Below, one piece after another: positions 19,894 through 32,169 of a stretch of DNA of 64,000 nt. The DNA lies in NCBI RefSeq assembly GCF_932526225.1, contig NC_064046.1, positions 10,689,719 through 10,753,718 on the forward strand, read 5' to 3'. Within the stretch, counting starts at the first letter, position 1. The number at the start of each line of letters is the position of its first letter. Under the pieces are notes generated by a model. It made no database searches. It was not told where the DNA came from and saw only the letters and a list, made by a program, of their open reading frames with translations. The DNA comes from Nematostella vectensis. Lineage: Eukaryota > Cnidaria > Anthozoa > Actiniaria > Edwardsiidae. The translations under genes were made by a program, and so were the position numbers.

Positions 19894-21212
19894 ATCATCA
19901 CGTCATTCTCGCTAGACTTTGTCGAGTACAGAACTCCATAAAAAGAAGCAAAAGAGATATGATCAAGTTCAAAATAATGTCTTAAACATCAATAGTGCAA
20001 AGACAATTAATTAATTCAAAAAAGTCTAAATCTTCAATCTTTTCTGGTGCCTGGACAGATAATAGAGAATGGAGCAATTCTGGAGCAAAAACGTTTTCAG
20101 GTTTCGTTATTTTCACAAAAAGAACAGCGCGCGATGTTTTTTGATTTTACTTTCAATCACAATTTTTGTCGTTGTTGCCGTAGAAACTACTCCCAAGAAG
20201 CTCGCCGTTATTGCCTTGTGTATACAGAACATTATTTTCAACGCGTTGAAATGAATCTACGGCTCTGCTTTTTTGAGAGTGACGGAGCTCTGCACTTGAC
20301 GTGATCTAGTGAGAATAACGACTTGGACCAGGCGCGCGCCCTCTACCATTGAACGCCCCCCTTCCCCTCGGACCATCGAAATTTAATAAACGCCCCGGTC
20401 GTTTATTAGATCATTTACGGTAATCGGAGGCTAATAATCCATTGAGAAGACGTATCTTAAAATTAAAAAAAGAACATTATCGGAAAATCATTGCGTCTGG
20501 TGGTACCCAGACACGCATGTGTGCATCAGCACGTATCCAGGATGTTTTGAAGGGAGGGCGGGGGATGAGCAGTCTTAGGTATCATATGGAAAAAGGATCG
20601 ATTCTTCAATAAAAAATGACCCTCTTTTTGGCGGCCAAGAGGGAGGAGGAGGGGGGCGGGGGGGGGGGGGGGGGGGGGGGGTCGTACGCGCACCAACGCG
20701 CCTGTGTGTATCATTTTCGGCGCCACCAAAATGCATTCATTTTAGTATGCATATTGAAAAAAATAAGTATAGATTGTTGCATATTAACTTACCACGAGCA
20801 AGAATAAGAAACAATTAGCAAGAATCGAAACAAGGATCAATATCTTATTTTTGCCCTGGTACAGATAGGATGAAGAGATGAAAGTCACAGACATCAGTAT
20901 ACGGGGAGGATTTTGAGGTTCTTAAGGCCTAGCTCAACTTGTAGCACGCCCAAAAACTTGTAGCAGGACAAAGAAATATTTCTCGGATAGTTAAAAATTA
21001 TTTTCGTGTCGCGCGTTACACAATTTGTCGCGCACTACATGTTTTTGGAAGTGGCTAAACAGGAAACAGTTAATAAGAGACGCGCTCGACATGTCGCCTA
21101 GTTTATCCAGGCCTTTAAAAGGAATACACTGTGTTTTTGCGGCCAAAGAGGGGGCACCGGTTCCCTGCACTTAAGGCGCCACGCCAGAATGCACTACATC
21201 GGAAAAGTGATG
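19894..21212. other. Intergenic region between copies 1 and 2, left part
   Basis: No gene recognised. It holds the truncated end of a small MITE (20383-20435, AATAAACGCCCCGG then ATTTACGGTAATCGG) and a run of 24 G at 20658-20681, a potential G-quadruplex. In the equivalent places of the other units the G run is short. Short open frames here differ between units by indels. Confidence 0.6.
20658..20681 (+). repeat. Poly-G run of 24
   Basis: An unbroken G24 preceded by GGGGGGC. The paralogous sites (near 34170-34192 and 53399-53424) have only short G runs mixed with T and A, so it expanded in this unit alone, or its length is an assembly estimate. Confidence 0.9.
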
Positions 21213-21970
21213 GTTGTTATTGTTATTGTTATTGTTATTGTTATTGTTATTGTTATTGTTATTGTTATTGTTATTGTTATTGTTATTGTTATTGTTATTG
21301 TTATTGTTATTGTTATTGTTATTGTTATTGTTATTGTTATTGTTATTGTTATTGTTATTGTTATTGTTATTGTTATTGTTATTGTTATTGTTATTGTTAT
21401 TGTTATTGTTATTGTTATTGTTATTGTTATTCTTATTGTTATTGTTATTGTTATTGTTATTGTTATTGTTATTGTTATTGTTATTGTTATTGTTATTGTT
21501 ATTGTTATTGTTATTGTTATTGTTATTGTTATTGTTATTGTTATTGTTATTGTTATTGTTATTGTTATTGTTATTGTTATTGTTATTCTTATTGTCATTC
21601 TTTTTCTTATTGTTATTGTTATTGTTATTGTTATTGTTATTGTTATTGTTATTGTTATTGTTATTGTTATTGTTATTGTTATTGTTATTGTTATTGTTAT
21701 TGTTATTGTTATTGTTATTGTTATTGTTATTGTTATTGTTATTGTTATTGTTATTGTTATTGTTATTGTTATTGTTATTGTTATTGTTATTGTTATTGTT
21801 ATTGTTATTGTTATTGTTATTGTTATTGTTATTGTTATTGTTATTGTTATTGTTATTGTTATTGTTATTGTTATTGTTATTGTTATTGTTATTGTTATTG
21901 TTATTGTTATTGTTATTGTTATTGTTATTGTTATTGTTATTGTTATTGTTATTGTTACTGTTATTGTTAT
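21213..21970 (+). repeat. (TTATTG)n hexanucleotide array upstream of copy 2
   Basis: About 126 hexamers, nearly perfect, with a few TTATTC or TTCTTA variants clustered near 21588-21610. Equivalent arrays are 325 bp at 34726-35050 and 335 bp of mixed composition at 53940-54274. All six frames stay open, giving spurious poly-Leu, Val-Ile, Tyr-Cys and poly-Asn translations. Confidence 0.97.
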
Positions 21971-23669
21971 CTAACGTTTCAATCACAAGGAAAATAAACC
22001 CTGGGGGACAGTAAGGAATGAACATGGTCAAAGATCGAAAAAAATCTAACTTAGGGTGGACTCTAGCGATGATGTAATCGAAATACCGTTCGGTATACAT
22101 CTCTAAGCATTATTTCGAATTTACGATCATTTCGGGGAAAATAGAAAAATATTTACACAAGATGCTTGACAATGGATCGCATTGATGGCACATGAGGGAG
22201 GGTATCACAGCTTTCGGTAGTTCTGTTTCTTAATAAAGTTCTTAAAACCTTTCACTTATATCAATCTAGCCAAAACAAAGCATAGACAAACTTTCAAACT
22301 CTGAAAAGGGAATTGAATTTGATTGAAATTTAAATTTTCTACAGATCTTTGAAAATTTTCCTGGCCGCGCGAAAGGAGATTGAATCGAGAGAATAATTCC
22401 AAGTTTTGGCGAGAAAATCTGAAACAACGTATTTTCCTTAAATCCGTTAAAATTCAGAGACGGCAATACCACAAAATATTGGCGAATTGTTTTCTATTGC
22501 AATGCTACCCACAATGAAGCGAAGAATAATTTAAAGTCGAGCATTGTATGCGAAAAAAGAAAATATCGTTTTGTTGTAGGTTTCAAAAACAGCGCGCGCT
22601 CGTGAGAATGTCGCCATTCTTGATTGCAAATGCAGCGCGCGAGCACAATGCAAAAACAATTCAAAGACTAAAAAATATCTGCTTAATTTTGCACATTTGT
22701 TTCCTGAAGTTAAAAAGTCATTTGACTACCAGGTTGAGATATAAAGATGACGGTAAAAGTTGTAACCACACAACGTTCTTCAGCAATAACTAAGAAGAAA
22801 TGAAGACGGGAACCGGTTTAGCGCGCGCATATGTTTTCTCATGTAATTTGGATAGAATCAAAGAGCTCAAACTGTCGCGATCTCGTACCAGAACAATGAA
22901 TACAATACACCAAAAACTGGAAATCGACTTTGCCAAATTTTCGTCTTTAATAAGACTTCTTCAGGGCAGACTGAAAAAGGTGAATCGTTACAAGCTTATT
23001 TACATCAGAATAGTGGCGCGAGACGCAGAAACATTACAACTGACAAAAACGCGCATTTTCTAGAATAGCGCGCGCTATGGATAAATAGAATTTACACATC
23101 TCTACGTGGGTTCCTACTACAAAAAAAGTCATCACTATTAAGACCCCGCGGGTAGATAGACTCATGTAATTTGGTTGGCATCTCGATCTACGTCACAAAT
23201 GACTGGACCCGGGCCTTTCAATTCACGGCCATTTTTCCAAAGGTTGACCAAAATAACACAATATTACAGATTTTTCGCGCGAACTCGTGTTTTATATTGT
23301 CCATACGAACCACATACCATTTGGAAGAAGAAAATGAAAAGAACTGACAAAGTCTATCAACTTTGAAAGGTTATATGGACTTTAAGCAATTTGTGGGGAA
23401 AAAACGTCAAATGAAATAAGACTTATTTTGCCTTTAAATAGATGGTTATTCATTATTTGCATATAAAATGCGTTTTGGAGCAAAATTACCTTTCATGCTG
23501 CTTTTCCTATTCGGTAAACGGAACCATGTAGAGTCTAGGCTACTTTTTGGATTAATAAATATTTCACTATTGATACTTTAAAATGATTATGCACATCCTT
23601 TGTTCTTTGAAAAATGCAATTTGTAGCCACTTGCATTCATAAATTAGACGCTTAGAGTCGCCGTCAGTC
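21971..23669 (+). promoter_or_regulatory. Upstream region of copy 2
   Basis: Shared with copies 3 and 4 and mostly deleted in copy 1. Several GCGCGC-containing clusters are present (22590-22650, 22818-22830, 23066-23080). Open frames of 81 and 87 codons at 22548-23063 persist in copy 3 but are disrupted in copy 4 and match no family I know. Core promoter not identified. Confidence 0.35.
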
Positions 23670-26600
23670 ATGGCGGACACAAGTTGGAAAGGTTTCTTGT
23701 GCAATACTAGCTTACACGGTGCTCGCTACCTTACAGAGAATAACTTCCTCCGAAGAGCTTTCTGGTTGTTTGTGGTTTTAGCGGGGTTTGCTGGCTTTTT
23801 TTACCAGTCTTTTCTTTCGATTACTTCGTTTTACAGTTGGCCCGTATCAACTGTGATGATGACGGAATGGCACAAAGAGATGAACTTTCCAGCAGTTACA
23901 ATATGCAACTTCAACCCTATCAGCAAGTCAAGGTATGCTCAAAATTATGGGAATCTTTTCAATTTATCAACTCAAGATTCGAATAATATAATAAATGGAA
24001 TCATCTTCCTAATGTCAGCCCCGCGGGATAGTTCTCAAAAATCGAAGTTTTCACAATTTTCGCTAGAAAACTACACACAAAGAGGGCCTATGCTGGGTAA
24101 GTCCTTGCGTTCGTACGCACATTCCATCGATGGGATTCTCTCGCTAAAATGGCTAGAACCTTGCAAATACAGCGGCAAAGAGTGTGGCAAGAATAGCTTC
24201 TCTACATTTGAACACCTTCGATATGGATCTTGCCATACGTTCAATTCGGATGGCCAGTTTGGGCTAAAAGTAGACAGTATTGGGCCAATCAGTGGATTGC
24301 AATTGCGTTTAAATGTCGAGGAGAAAGACCATGTCAGTAATTTATATGGACTTCAAGCGGGCTTCAAAGTTCTTGTTCACGACCCTCGAGAACACCCGAT
24401 GATAGAGGAGACCGGATTTGCCTTACAGCCGGGAACGCATACATTCTGCTCAGTCAGGATGAAGAAGGTGAGAAAACTCATGATAACAAAAGACAGCAAG
24501 GTGTACAGCACCTATCAGAACTAGATAGCCAAAATATAGGGTCATCGATAGCAACTTGACTCCGCCTCTGCCTTTTATAGAAGAATAGCGAGAGACAATT
24601 ACAACGAAATAAATGAAATACCATGTATAAGATAACCATTTGTACCCTAAAAACGTCCTTGTACGCTTGTACGCTTATGAATGAGGAATTGACTGTTTGT
24701 GCACAAAAACGCAATTTCCTTATTAGCATGGTGTCCTTATTTCAAGAAAAACACAATGTCCTTTTTTACGAAGCGTTATTATTATATTATAAGGGTTCTT
24801 GGATGCGTGATGTAATGAATATTTTATGGAATCACACAAGAATCAAATCATTTGCATTTCTTTATTACATAGTACGTCAACCTGAAGGCACCATATCGCA
24901 CCGAATGCGGAGAGAACATTACTGACTTCAACCGATACTTCAATGTGAACTATACCATGGCAATCTGTAGCAAGCAGTGTCTCCATGACTACGGGATAAA
25001 AAAATGCGGCTGCCAGCCAATCTTTGAAATCACAAGTGAGTTTATGGATTCCGGTAGCCTTACTCACTGTCTCTTACTCGGTGTCCTGAAGCCGAAGCTA
25101 GCGCGCTAGTTGAAATGGCGGCCATTCGAGACTAAGTCTTTAAGTGCCCTTGTCAGTAACACCTTGTTATTGTTTTGATTTAATAATTGAAGTCACATAT
25201 GTACTAAAATCTCGAAATAAAAGTCTAAAAATAAAGTTTGGTACTTAATTTACCAAGTTCAACCGAAAATATCGCATTGGCTTCCCCAAATCCGCCGATG
25301 GAAATGGATGCTTTTTCACACTTGGTACTTTGCTAGGACGACAAAATGGCGGATGACAGACACTGTTTAAAGCGGCAATCGCCATACGACGGAAACCTCA
25401 ACCAACAAGAGACTAAAGAATCTACAGCGTATTGCCCCAATCACGGACGGTACCCAATTCAGGACAGTTTGCATCGAAAGACTCTTTAAAATATACGAAA
25501 GCGAAAAAAACATCTTATGTGACCTTAATTGATAATAACTACATCTCATAATCACGTGTGCTGTAGTAATTACGTCGTTGGCGTTATTACCAGCGAGAAA
25601 ATTCAAGTTTATTTGAAGCTGACTCAAACTTTTGTGCGCGTAGTTTGAAAGTTAACGATGCAGTGAATTTAACGCTTTACATAAACCAGTCTTTCTGGTA
25701 AATTGGAGTTAAAAAAAATACCAACTTTTTTGGTGGGAATGAAGCACTGTAAAATACTTTTACAATAGAATAGAAGTTCTTTAATCTCGCTACTAATTTA
25801 GAAGAATGAAAGCGTTTTGAAAATTTACGAAGTGTGGAAAGTGGAAATAAGTTGTTTAAAAAGATAATGGAAATTATTTTTTGCATTTAAAAAACATTCT
25901 GGAGGGATTTAGGTACATAAAAGAACGTGTCAATTTATGCAATCATATGATAAAGACAACGGTCGCAAAAAATTGCAACATTATTAGCAGCTGGTAAAAA
26001 TGTTACAAATATTTAGTTCGTCAAACTTTCTAAACACGGGCTATGTAGACAGCCAAAAGTATAAATTACAGCCTTTTAAGCACGTCCGGGATATAAGTTT
26101 GTTTCTTTCTCGACGCTTTTATCACCAGGTTACAATAATTATTTTGAATGTGACTTTTTAGAGTCAATTTTTGGGGGAACCCATTCAGAAGTAAGTAAAG
26201 TAAAAACGCCGCTACGTTTGACAGATATTGATACAAAGCCGTCTATCTACGGCGAAAGGTCAAAACAAGATTAAGTGAGAAAAATATTTGTTGCATTTTT
26301 ATTAAGATGAATCAGTAAAACTTAATAGGATTATTGTTATATGTCAAATTTCATAATTATTTTTTCGACGGATTCAAACGATGAATTTTTGATTTAGAGT
26401 GCGCGCAATTATCAAGTAAACAATTCCTAAAATACTCTTCGTAGATCCACATAATTAAAGATGGCTTTGTTAAATAAAATAAATTCTTATTATAATTTTA
26501 AAAGCATTGGAAATATATGGGAGAAGTTACGAAAATCGTCCTTGAAGTTTGTGTCCGGAATTGGGGCCAGTTGACCGGGGTTAGAGCAAATCAGTGACAC

Positions 26601-29600
26601 ATACTTTTCGAGCACAGCGCCCTAAACTTGAAAAAATATGTATATATATATATATATATTATAAATATTTTATTAGGTTATGGTCCAATCTTGTTTCTGG
26701 CAAAATATCAAAAGTGTTCTTTTAATAGCCAAAACGTTGTGTTGCTAAATGCAAAAACCGTCCGTAATTGGGGCAACACACTGTATTAGAATCCGCGCTA
26801 ATTAAAAAGCCACCCGCTCTTAATTGTCAGTAACACCCTCAAAGAAACTTTCAATAGACACACTGCTTTTACAATTTGGAAGTATTTTGGATCGTATAAA
26901 TTTTTATATGAATTTCTAAACTTAATAACAATATTTTGAATTTTAAAAATTGTATACCAGTCAAATTAAAAATACGTTGTACAAAAACACTGATTAAGTC
27001 TTTCTTTTCAGAGGATGTGCCACTCTGCTCTTTAAACGACACATTTGAGTGCATCTACCCAACATATAATGGTAAGTCGAAGACTGAAAATTCCTGAATA
27101 ATCATGCGCTGAAGACCTTTGTACTTTCAAGATAATGAGTAGCTAATATTGAGCCACATTCCCTAATCCCAATTTTGAAAATTGTTTTATTACCGCTCTG
27201 GATTTCGAAAGAAAGGCACCAAATGTTATATTCCCATTTTATTCTCAATCTGTTCGCGTTGAAATATACTTTTTTTTAACGAGGTTTAATCATCATTGCG
27301 TTGTATTGCATTCTAAAGAAGGCAAAAAATTACCTTATGTGGGTTTCCAATGAAAGCGCTGTACGTGCTAGCTGTACTTTATCCTACCACACTCTATTCT
27401 TCCGTAATTTCCTCTACCTATTTATTATTTCTAAGCAGGGGCGGATCTAGCTTTCATATATCAGTCACTCTTGTTTTAAAAACTGTCGTTTTCATAGCTC
27501 GCTCAGTCATTTCCCTAATTCCACAGGAATTCGTGTTTACTACGATTTTGCTGGCAGCCATCTTAGAAATGGAGCCTAGTCCCTAACGATTTAGAATATC
27601 ACAGGTCTCCCGCGCGCTCGCCCCAGGCTCTTTTGGACCATTGAGAAAAACGACAGCCATTGATTGATATGCAGCGTGTGGCGTTTGGCTCACCGTGACA
27701 GAGGGGGGAGGGGGTATTTGTTTTGTTACATATTTGTTTCTGGCAGTCAAAAAGGGGGTTTAGACCCTCTAACAACCCTTCCCCTAGATCCGCTGCTGTT
27801 AAAAATTTTGAAATATATTTCGATTTTCTTTTTGCTTTCACGGCACATTTTGCTTTTAGAATTTAACAATGTCCATTCTTATTAGGGCCCTATCCACGGG
27901 AGGCGGCAGAATGCTTCAAAAAGTCATGCCCTGTACCGTGTTACTACACCAAGTACGAGACCAAGCTTTCTTACGCGTCGGCTATAAGTAACGCCATCGC
28001 AAGAGACATTCCAACATACCTACTACCAAATGGAAGCGAGTTTGACGACATAGAAAAGATGAAAGAGGGGGAACGAAAAACGTTTTTCAGGTAGAGAAAG
28101 TCTTTAGAGAAGATTACGACATACCCACACTACAAAGTCGCGCAAGACGAAAGTGGTGATGGAAAGCAAGGTTTTAGGTAGGGGCAGGGGCTCATAAGTA
28201 GGGGCAATCAACTTCCCCATGTTCTGGTACTATATAGGTGTCACGGCGTTTCCTAGGATCAGGCTATTTTTAGACGCGCAGATGAGCCAATCAGATTCGA
28301 CCTTTGTGTTGACGTTTTGGCTGAGCTCAACTGCACGCGCAGTCTCAGACAAAAAGCTATGTTCTCTCTTCGGTACTTTGACTTTTGTTGCTGTCTTCTT
28401 TTATATGAATCATCCAACCCTACCTACGACTTTGAATTCTAGCTTGCATTTTTTTGGTATACAAACAAAACCGACGGATGATGGATGAAAAAATATTCTT
28501 CCTAACTGCAATTTGCGCGTGCAGCCTCACGTCACTCGCGCGCGCGACCAGCCTCACGTCACTCGCGCGCGCGACCAACGTCAAGGTGATTGGCCCGTTC
28601 GTGCGCGCGCGTCTAAAAATAGCCTGATCCTCGGAAACGCCGTGACACTTATATAATACAGATGATTGCCCCTACTTATGAGCCCCTGGTAGGGGAAGAT
28701 ATTTACCACTCTTGTGTGTCAGCAGAAGAGGTCACATCCATGTCTTTTTTTGCATCGAACTTCTGCCAAGGCAGCCAAAATGACCAGGGGGGTGGGGTAG
28801 GGGAGGGGGGATGCGCAGCGTAGAAAAAGTATGATCCACCTTTTAGCGATAAATAATGTGGTAGGCGTTAAAGGTTGGTGTCCCTTATTGTCCTTGCGCA
28901 TCCTCGTCTGCGCATTCAAGAAAGCAAACTCACGCTTGTTTTTCATACACAAGTTATATTGTCACATGTCCAAACGGATAAAAAAATGATGGGTATTTAC
29001 GACAATGTAGATTCACGTATAACATGTACAGGAATAGAAATATGCGCAAATTTTCCTCTGTTTGTCTATGCCCGAGCACGTTTTTTTCGTGCGCGCGATC
29101 GTCTTTCGTAATATTTTTTGGTGTCTCAACCCTTTTTCACAATATTTTCAAAAAATGATCAAATTAGGTGTTCTGCTCAATTAAGGATTAATGACGCTTG
29201 TGTATTTTTCCAAAAAAGCAATATTTCGCCATGATTTTCAACCAGTAACTGCAATGTCACTAAAAGTCAAAATGGTACTCACCGGGGTGTATAAACTGTA
29301 TTTCGGAGCTTTAAGGTAAAAAAAAAAAAAAAAAATGCACGATGACCCCTATTTTTTAAAGTTGAATTTCTAAAACATCCCATCAAATTAAAAATAAATT
29401 ATGACATGACTACAATTTTACACGTTTTGTATCGAGTTCTCGTTGTTAAAATGAGCACAAACATCAGAAATGAACCCTATTTATGCATTAGTTTTATGGG
29501 AATTCTTTATATTTATGTGATTAGATGACAAGATTATCACACCTGGAATGTTTTAAGTAAAAATAAGACAACTCTTGTGAAATTTTCAAGTGAAAATATT

Positions 29601-32169
29601 TTATTTTAGATTTTGCTGACACAGCTATTTTTAACACCTTTGATGACGCATATTTCATAAATGCACGGTGATCCCTATTTTTTTCTTACAATTTAGGTGG
29701 CCTCAGGGTAGTTCTACAAGACCCATATGATTTTGGGAAAATAAAAACACCTCCCAATTAGGCTGCACCAACCTTAAATAATGTCAATTTAAGGGCCAAA
29801 TTTTCAGATTTTAATAAATTTTTTTTTCTTTTTTTCACAGGGAAAATGTTGCCTCACTTGACGTCTACTTCGAGGAGCTCAGTTATGACTTGATTGAGCA
29901 GAAACCCTCGTTTGACAGATGGTCGCTTATAGGTGGGTTTTACTCTTAATATTTTGTAAAACAAACCAGCCTAGAGAATTGCTTAGGGAAGCCCCATTAG
30001 AAAACGTCTCCAGGACGTGCATGAATTTCTTTTTTAATCTTTGTATGCATTTTTTTCTGTCTGTTAGGGCTGCATGTATTTTTTTTCAGCCTTTCATCGT
30101 GTATGAAATTTTTTTATGCTATAATGTTTTGTCTTGGCCAATCAAATTTCTAGAATAAACAAAAGCATTTTTGACATTTTAGCGTGCATCTGCCGTTGGG
30201 ATGCTTAGTTCTTACACGGAGCATCACCTAATAACATGGTCTTGTCAAACTATCACTATAACCACGAGAACTGTTATAATTACGTGACGTGACAGAATTT
30301 CAAGTTTTTGACTTGGCGCGTTACCCAATCATCTCTCTTTTTCTCTCTCCAGTATCATCTCTCTTTCTCTCTCCAGTATCATCTCTCTTTCTCTCTCCAG
30401 TAACATCTCTCTTTCTCTCTCCAGTATCATCTCTCTTTCTCTCTCCAGTATCATCTCTCTTTCTCTCTCCAGTATCATCTCTCTTTCTCTCTCCAGTATC
30501 ATCTCTCTTTCTCTCTCCAGTATCATCTCTCTTTCTCTCTCCAGTATCATCTCTCTTTCTTTCTCCAGTATCATCTCTCTTTCTCTCTCCAGTATCATCT
30601 CTCTTTCTCTTTCCAGTATCATCTCTCTTTCTCTCATCAGTATCATCTCTCTTTCTCTTTCCAGTATCATCTTTCTTTCTCTCTCCAGTATCATCTTTTT
30701 TTTTCTCTCCAGTATCATCTCTCTTTCTCTTTCCAGTATCATCTCTCTTTCTCTCATCAGTATCATCTCTCTTTCTCTCTCCAGTAACATCTCTCTTTCT
30801 CTCTCCATTATCATCTCTCTTTCTCTCTCCAGTATTATCTCTCTTTCTCTCTCCAGTATCATCTCTCTTTCTCTCTCCAGTAACATCTCTCTTTCTCTCT
30901 CCAGTATCATCTCTCTTTCTCTCTCCAGTATCATCTCTCTTTCTCTCTCCAGTATCATCTCTCTTTCTCTCTCCAGTATCATCTCTCTTTCTCTCTCCAG
31001 TATCATCTCTCTTTCTCTCTCCAGTAACATCTCTCTTTCTCTCTCCAGTATCATCTCTCTTTCTCTCTCCAGTATCATCTCTCTTTCTCTCTCCAGTAAC
31101 ATCTCTCTTTCTCTCTCCAGTATCATCTCTCTTTCTCTCTCCAGTATCATCTCTCTTTCTCTCTCCAGTAACATCTCTCTTTCTCTCTCCAGTATCATCT
31201 CTCTTTCTCTCTCCAGTATCATCTCTCTTTCTCTCTCCAGTATCATCTCTCTTTCTCTCTCCAGTATCATCTCTCTTTCTCTCTCCAGTATCATCTCTCT
31301 TTCTCTCTCCAGTATCATCTCTCTTTCTCTCTCCAGTATCATCTCTCTTTCTCTCTCCAGTATCATTTCTCTTTCTCTCTCCAGTATAATCTCTCTTTCT
31401 CTCATCAGTATCATCTCTCTATCTCTCTCCAGTAACATCTCTCTTTCTCTCTGCAGTATCATCTCTCTTTCTCTCTCCAGTATCATCTCTCTTTCTCTCT
31501 CCAGTATCATCTCTCTTTCTCTCTCAAGTATCATTTCTCTTTCTCTCTCCAGTATCGTCTCTCTTTTTAATGCCCTCCCCTCTTACTACAAGGATCTTGA
31601 AACGGCGACTCTCCCTCAAATATCCTGTTTTGTGGTTTCTTTAAAGAAAAAAAGTTAAACATTTTTTTCTTCAACCAACTGTGAAATATTTTGTAAACAA
31701 CTGCCGCTTTTATCTCAACTTTTAGCCGTTGCTACTCAACTTAACATTTTTTTTTACTCTTCTTTCCTTTTCTCTTTTTTCTTCAACAATTTGTCAGTGT
31801 AAATTTGCGAATATTTTTTGTGTTTTTGTCATCGTTGCATTGTCATAGCACTCCCTCAGGCTCCCCTTTTCTGCCTCTCGGCCCCAGTCCCCTATCCTTC
31901 CCCCTCTCTCCCTGAGCCGCTACGCCGGCTAGGAACAAATTATGTAACATGCTGCTTGACATATTATTACCTATTTTGTAGCGATGATCGGAGGTTACCT
32001 CGGTCTGTTCCTGGGTATGAGTCTGCTAACAGTCCTGGAGTTCTTTGATCTTCTTGTGATGAAGTTTCTCAACAGGATTTCTTCCAATAAGAAGGGTGTC
32101 AACACCGTTACAGTAGAACCGCAAGAATCACAGAATGCGTTTGCTTTTAAACAAGGACCTACGGTATAA
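23670..32169 (+). CDS. DEG/ENaC (ASIC-like) sodium channel subunit, copy 2, six exons
   Basis: Exons 23670-24467, 24873-25035, 27012-27071, 27886-28090, 29841-29932 and 31982-32169 have the same lengths, phases and splice signals as copy 1 and give an intact 501-residue protein. All motifs (His-Gly, FPAVTICN, ten thumb cysteines, GMS) are kept. Differences from copy 1 include I44F in TM1, SLE for PID at 131-133 and T400K. Intron 4 here has the uninverted TIR element and no hammerhead repeat. Intron 5 holds a minisatellite of only about 51 units. Together with copy 3 this looks like the least altered gene and is a good candidate for the expressed form. Confidence 0.9.
27436..27798. mobile_element. 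hAT-like MITE in intron 3, copy 2 (363 bp)
   Basis: Complete form: left CAGGGGCGGATCTAG, right CTAGATCCGCTGCTG, mutually inverted. No coding sequence. The same length occurs in copy 4 (59630-59992). Confidence 0.6.
28178..28695. mobile_element. TIR element in intron 4, copy 2
   Basis: Arms of about 130 bp: GGGGCTCATAAGTAGGGGC, TGTCACGGCGTTTCC and GATCAGGCTATTTTTAGACG on the left recur inverted at 28590-28695. The inner ends are GC-rich, with a 31-bp tandem duplication (CAGCCTCACGTCACTCGCGC) near 28520-28575 found only in this copy. No transposase. The element predates the gene duplications. Confidence 0.75.
30327..31552 (+). repeat. 24-bp minisatellite in intron 5, copy 2 (about 51 units)
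   Basis: Same unit as in copy 1 and the same flanks (CCCAATCATCTC at the left, TATCGTCTCTCTTTTTAATG at the right), so the arrays are paralogous and differ in unit number. Confidence 0.97.

Noticed and set aside
21131-22100. Poly-Asn, poly-Leu and Tyr-Cys frames
   Set aside because: Six-frame products of the (TTATTG)n array.
22548-23063. 81- and 87-codon frames upstream of copy 2, repeated upstream of copy 3
   Set aside because: Preserved only through recent duplication and disrupted upstream of copy 4; no recognisable domain or splice context.
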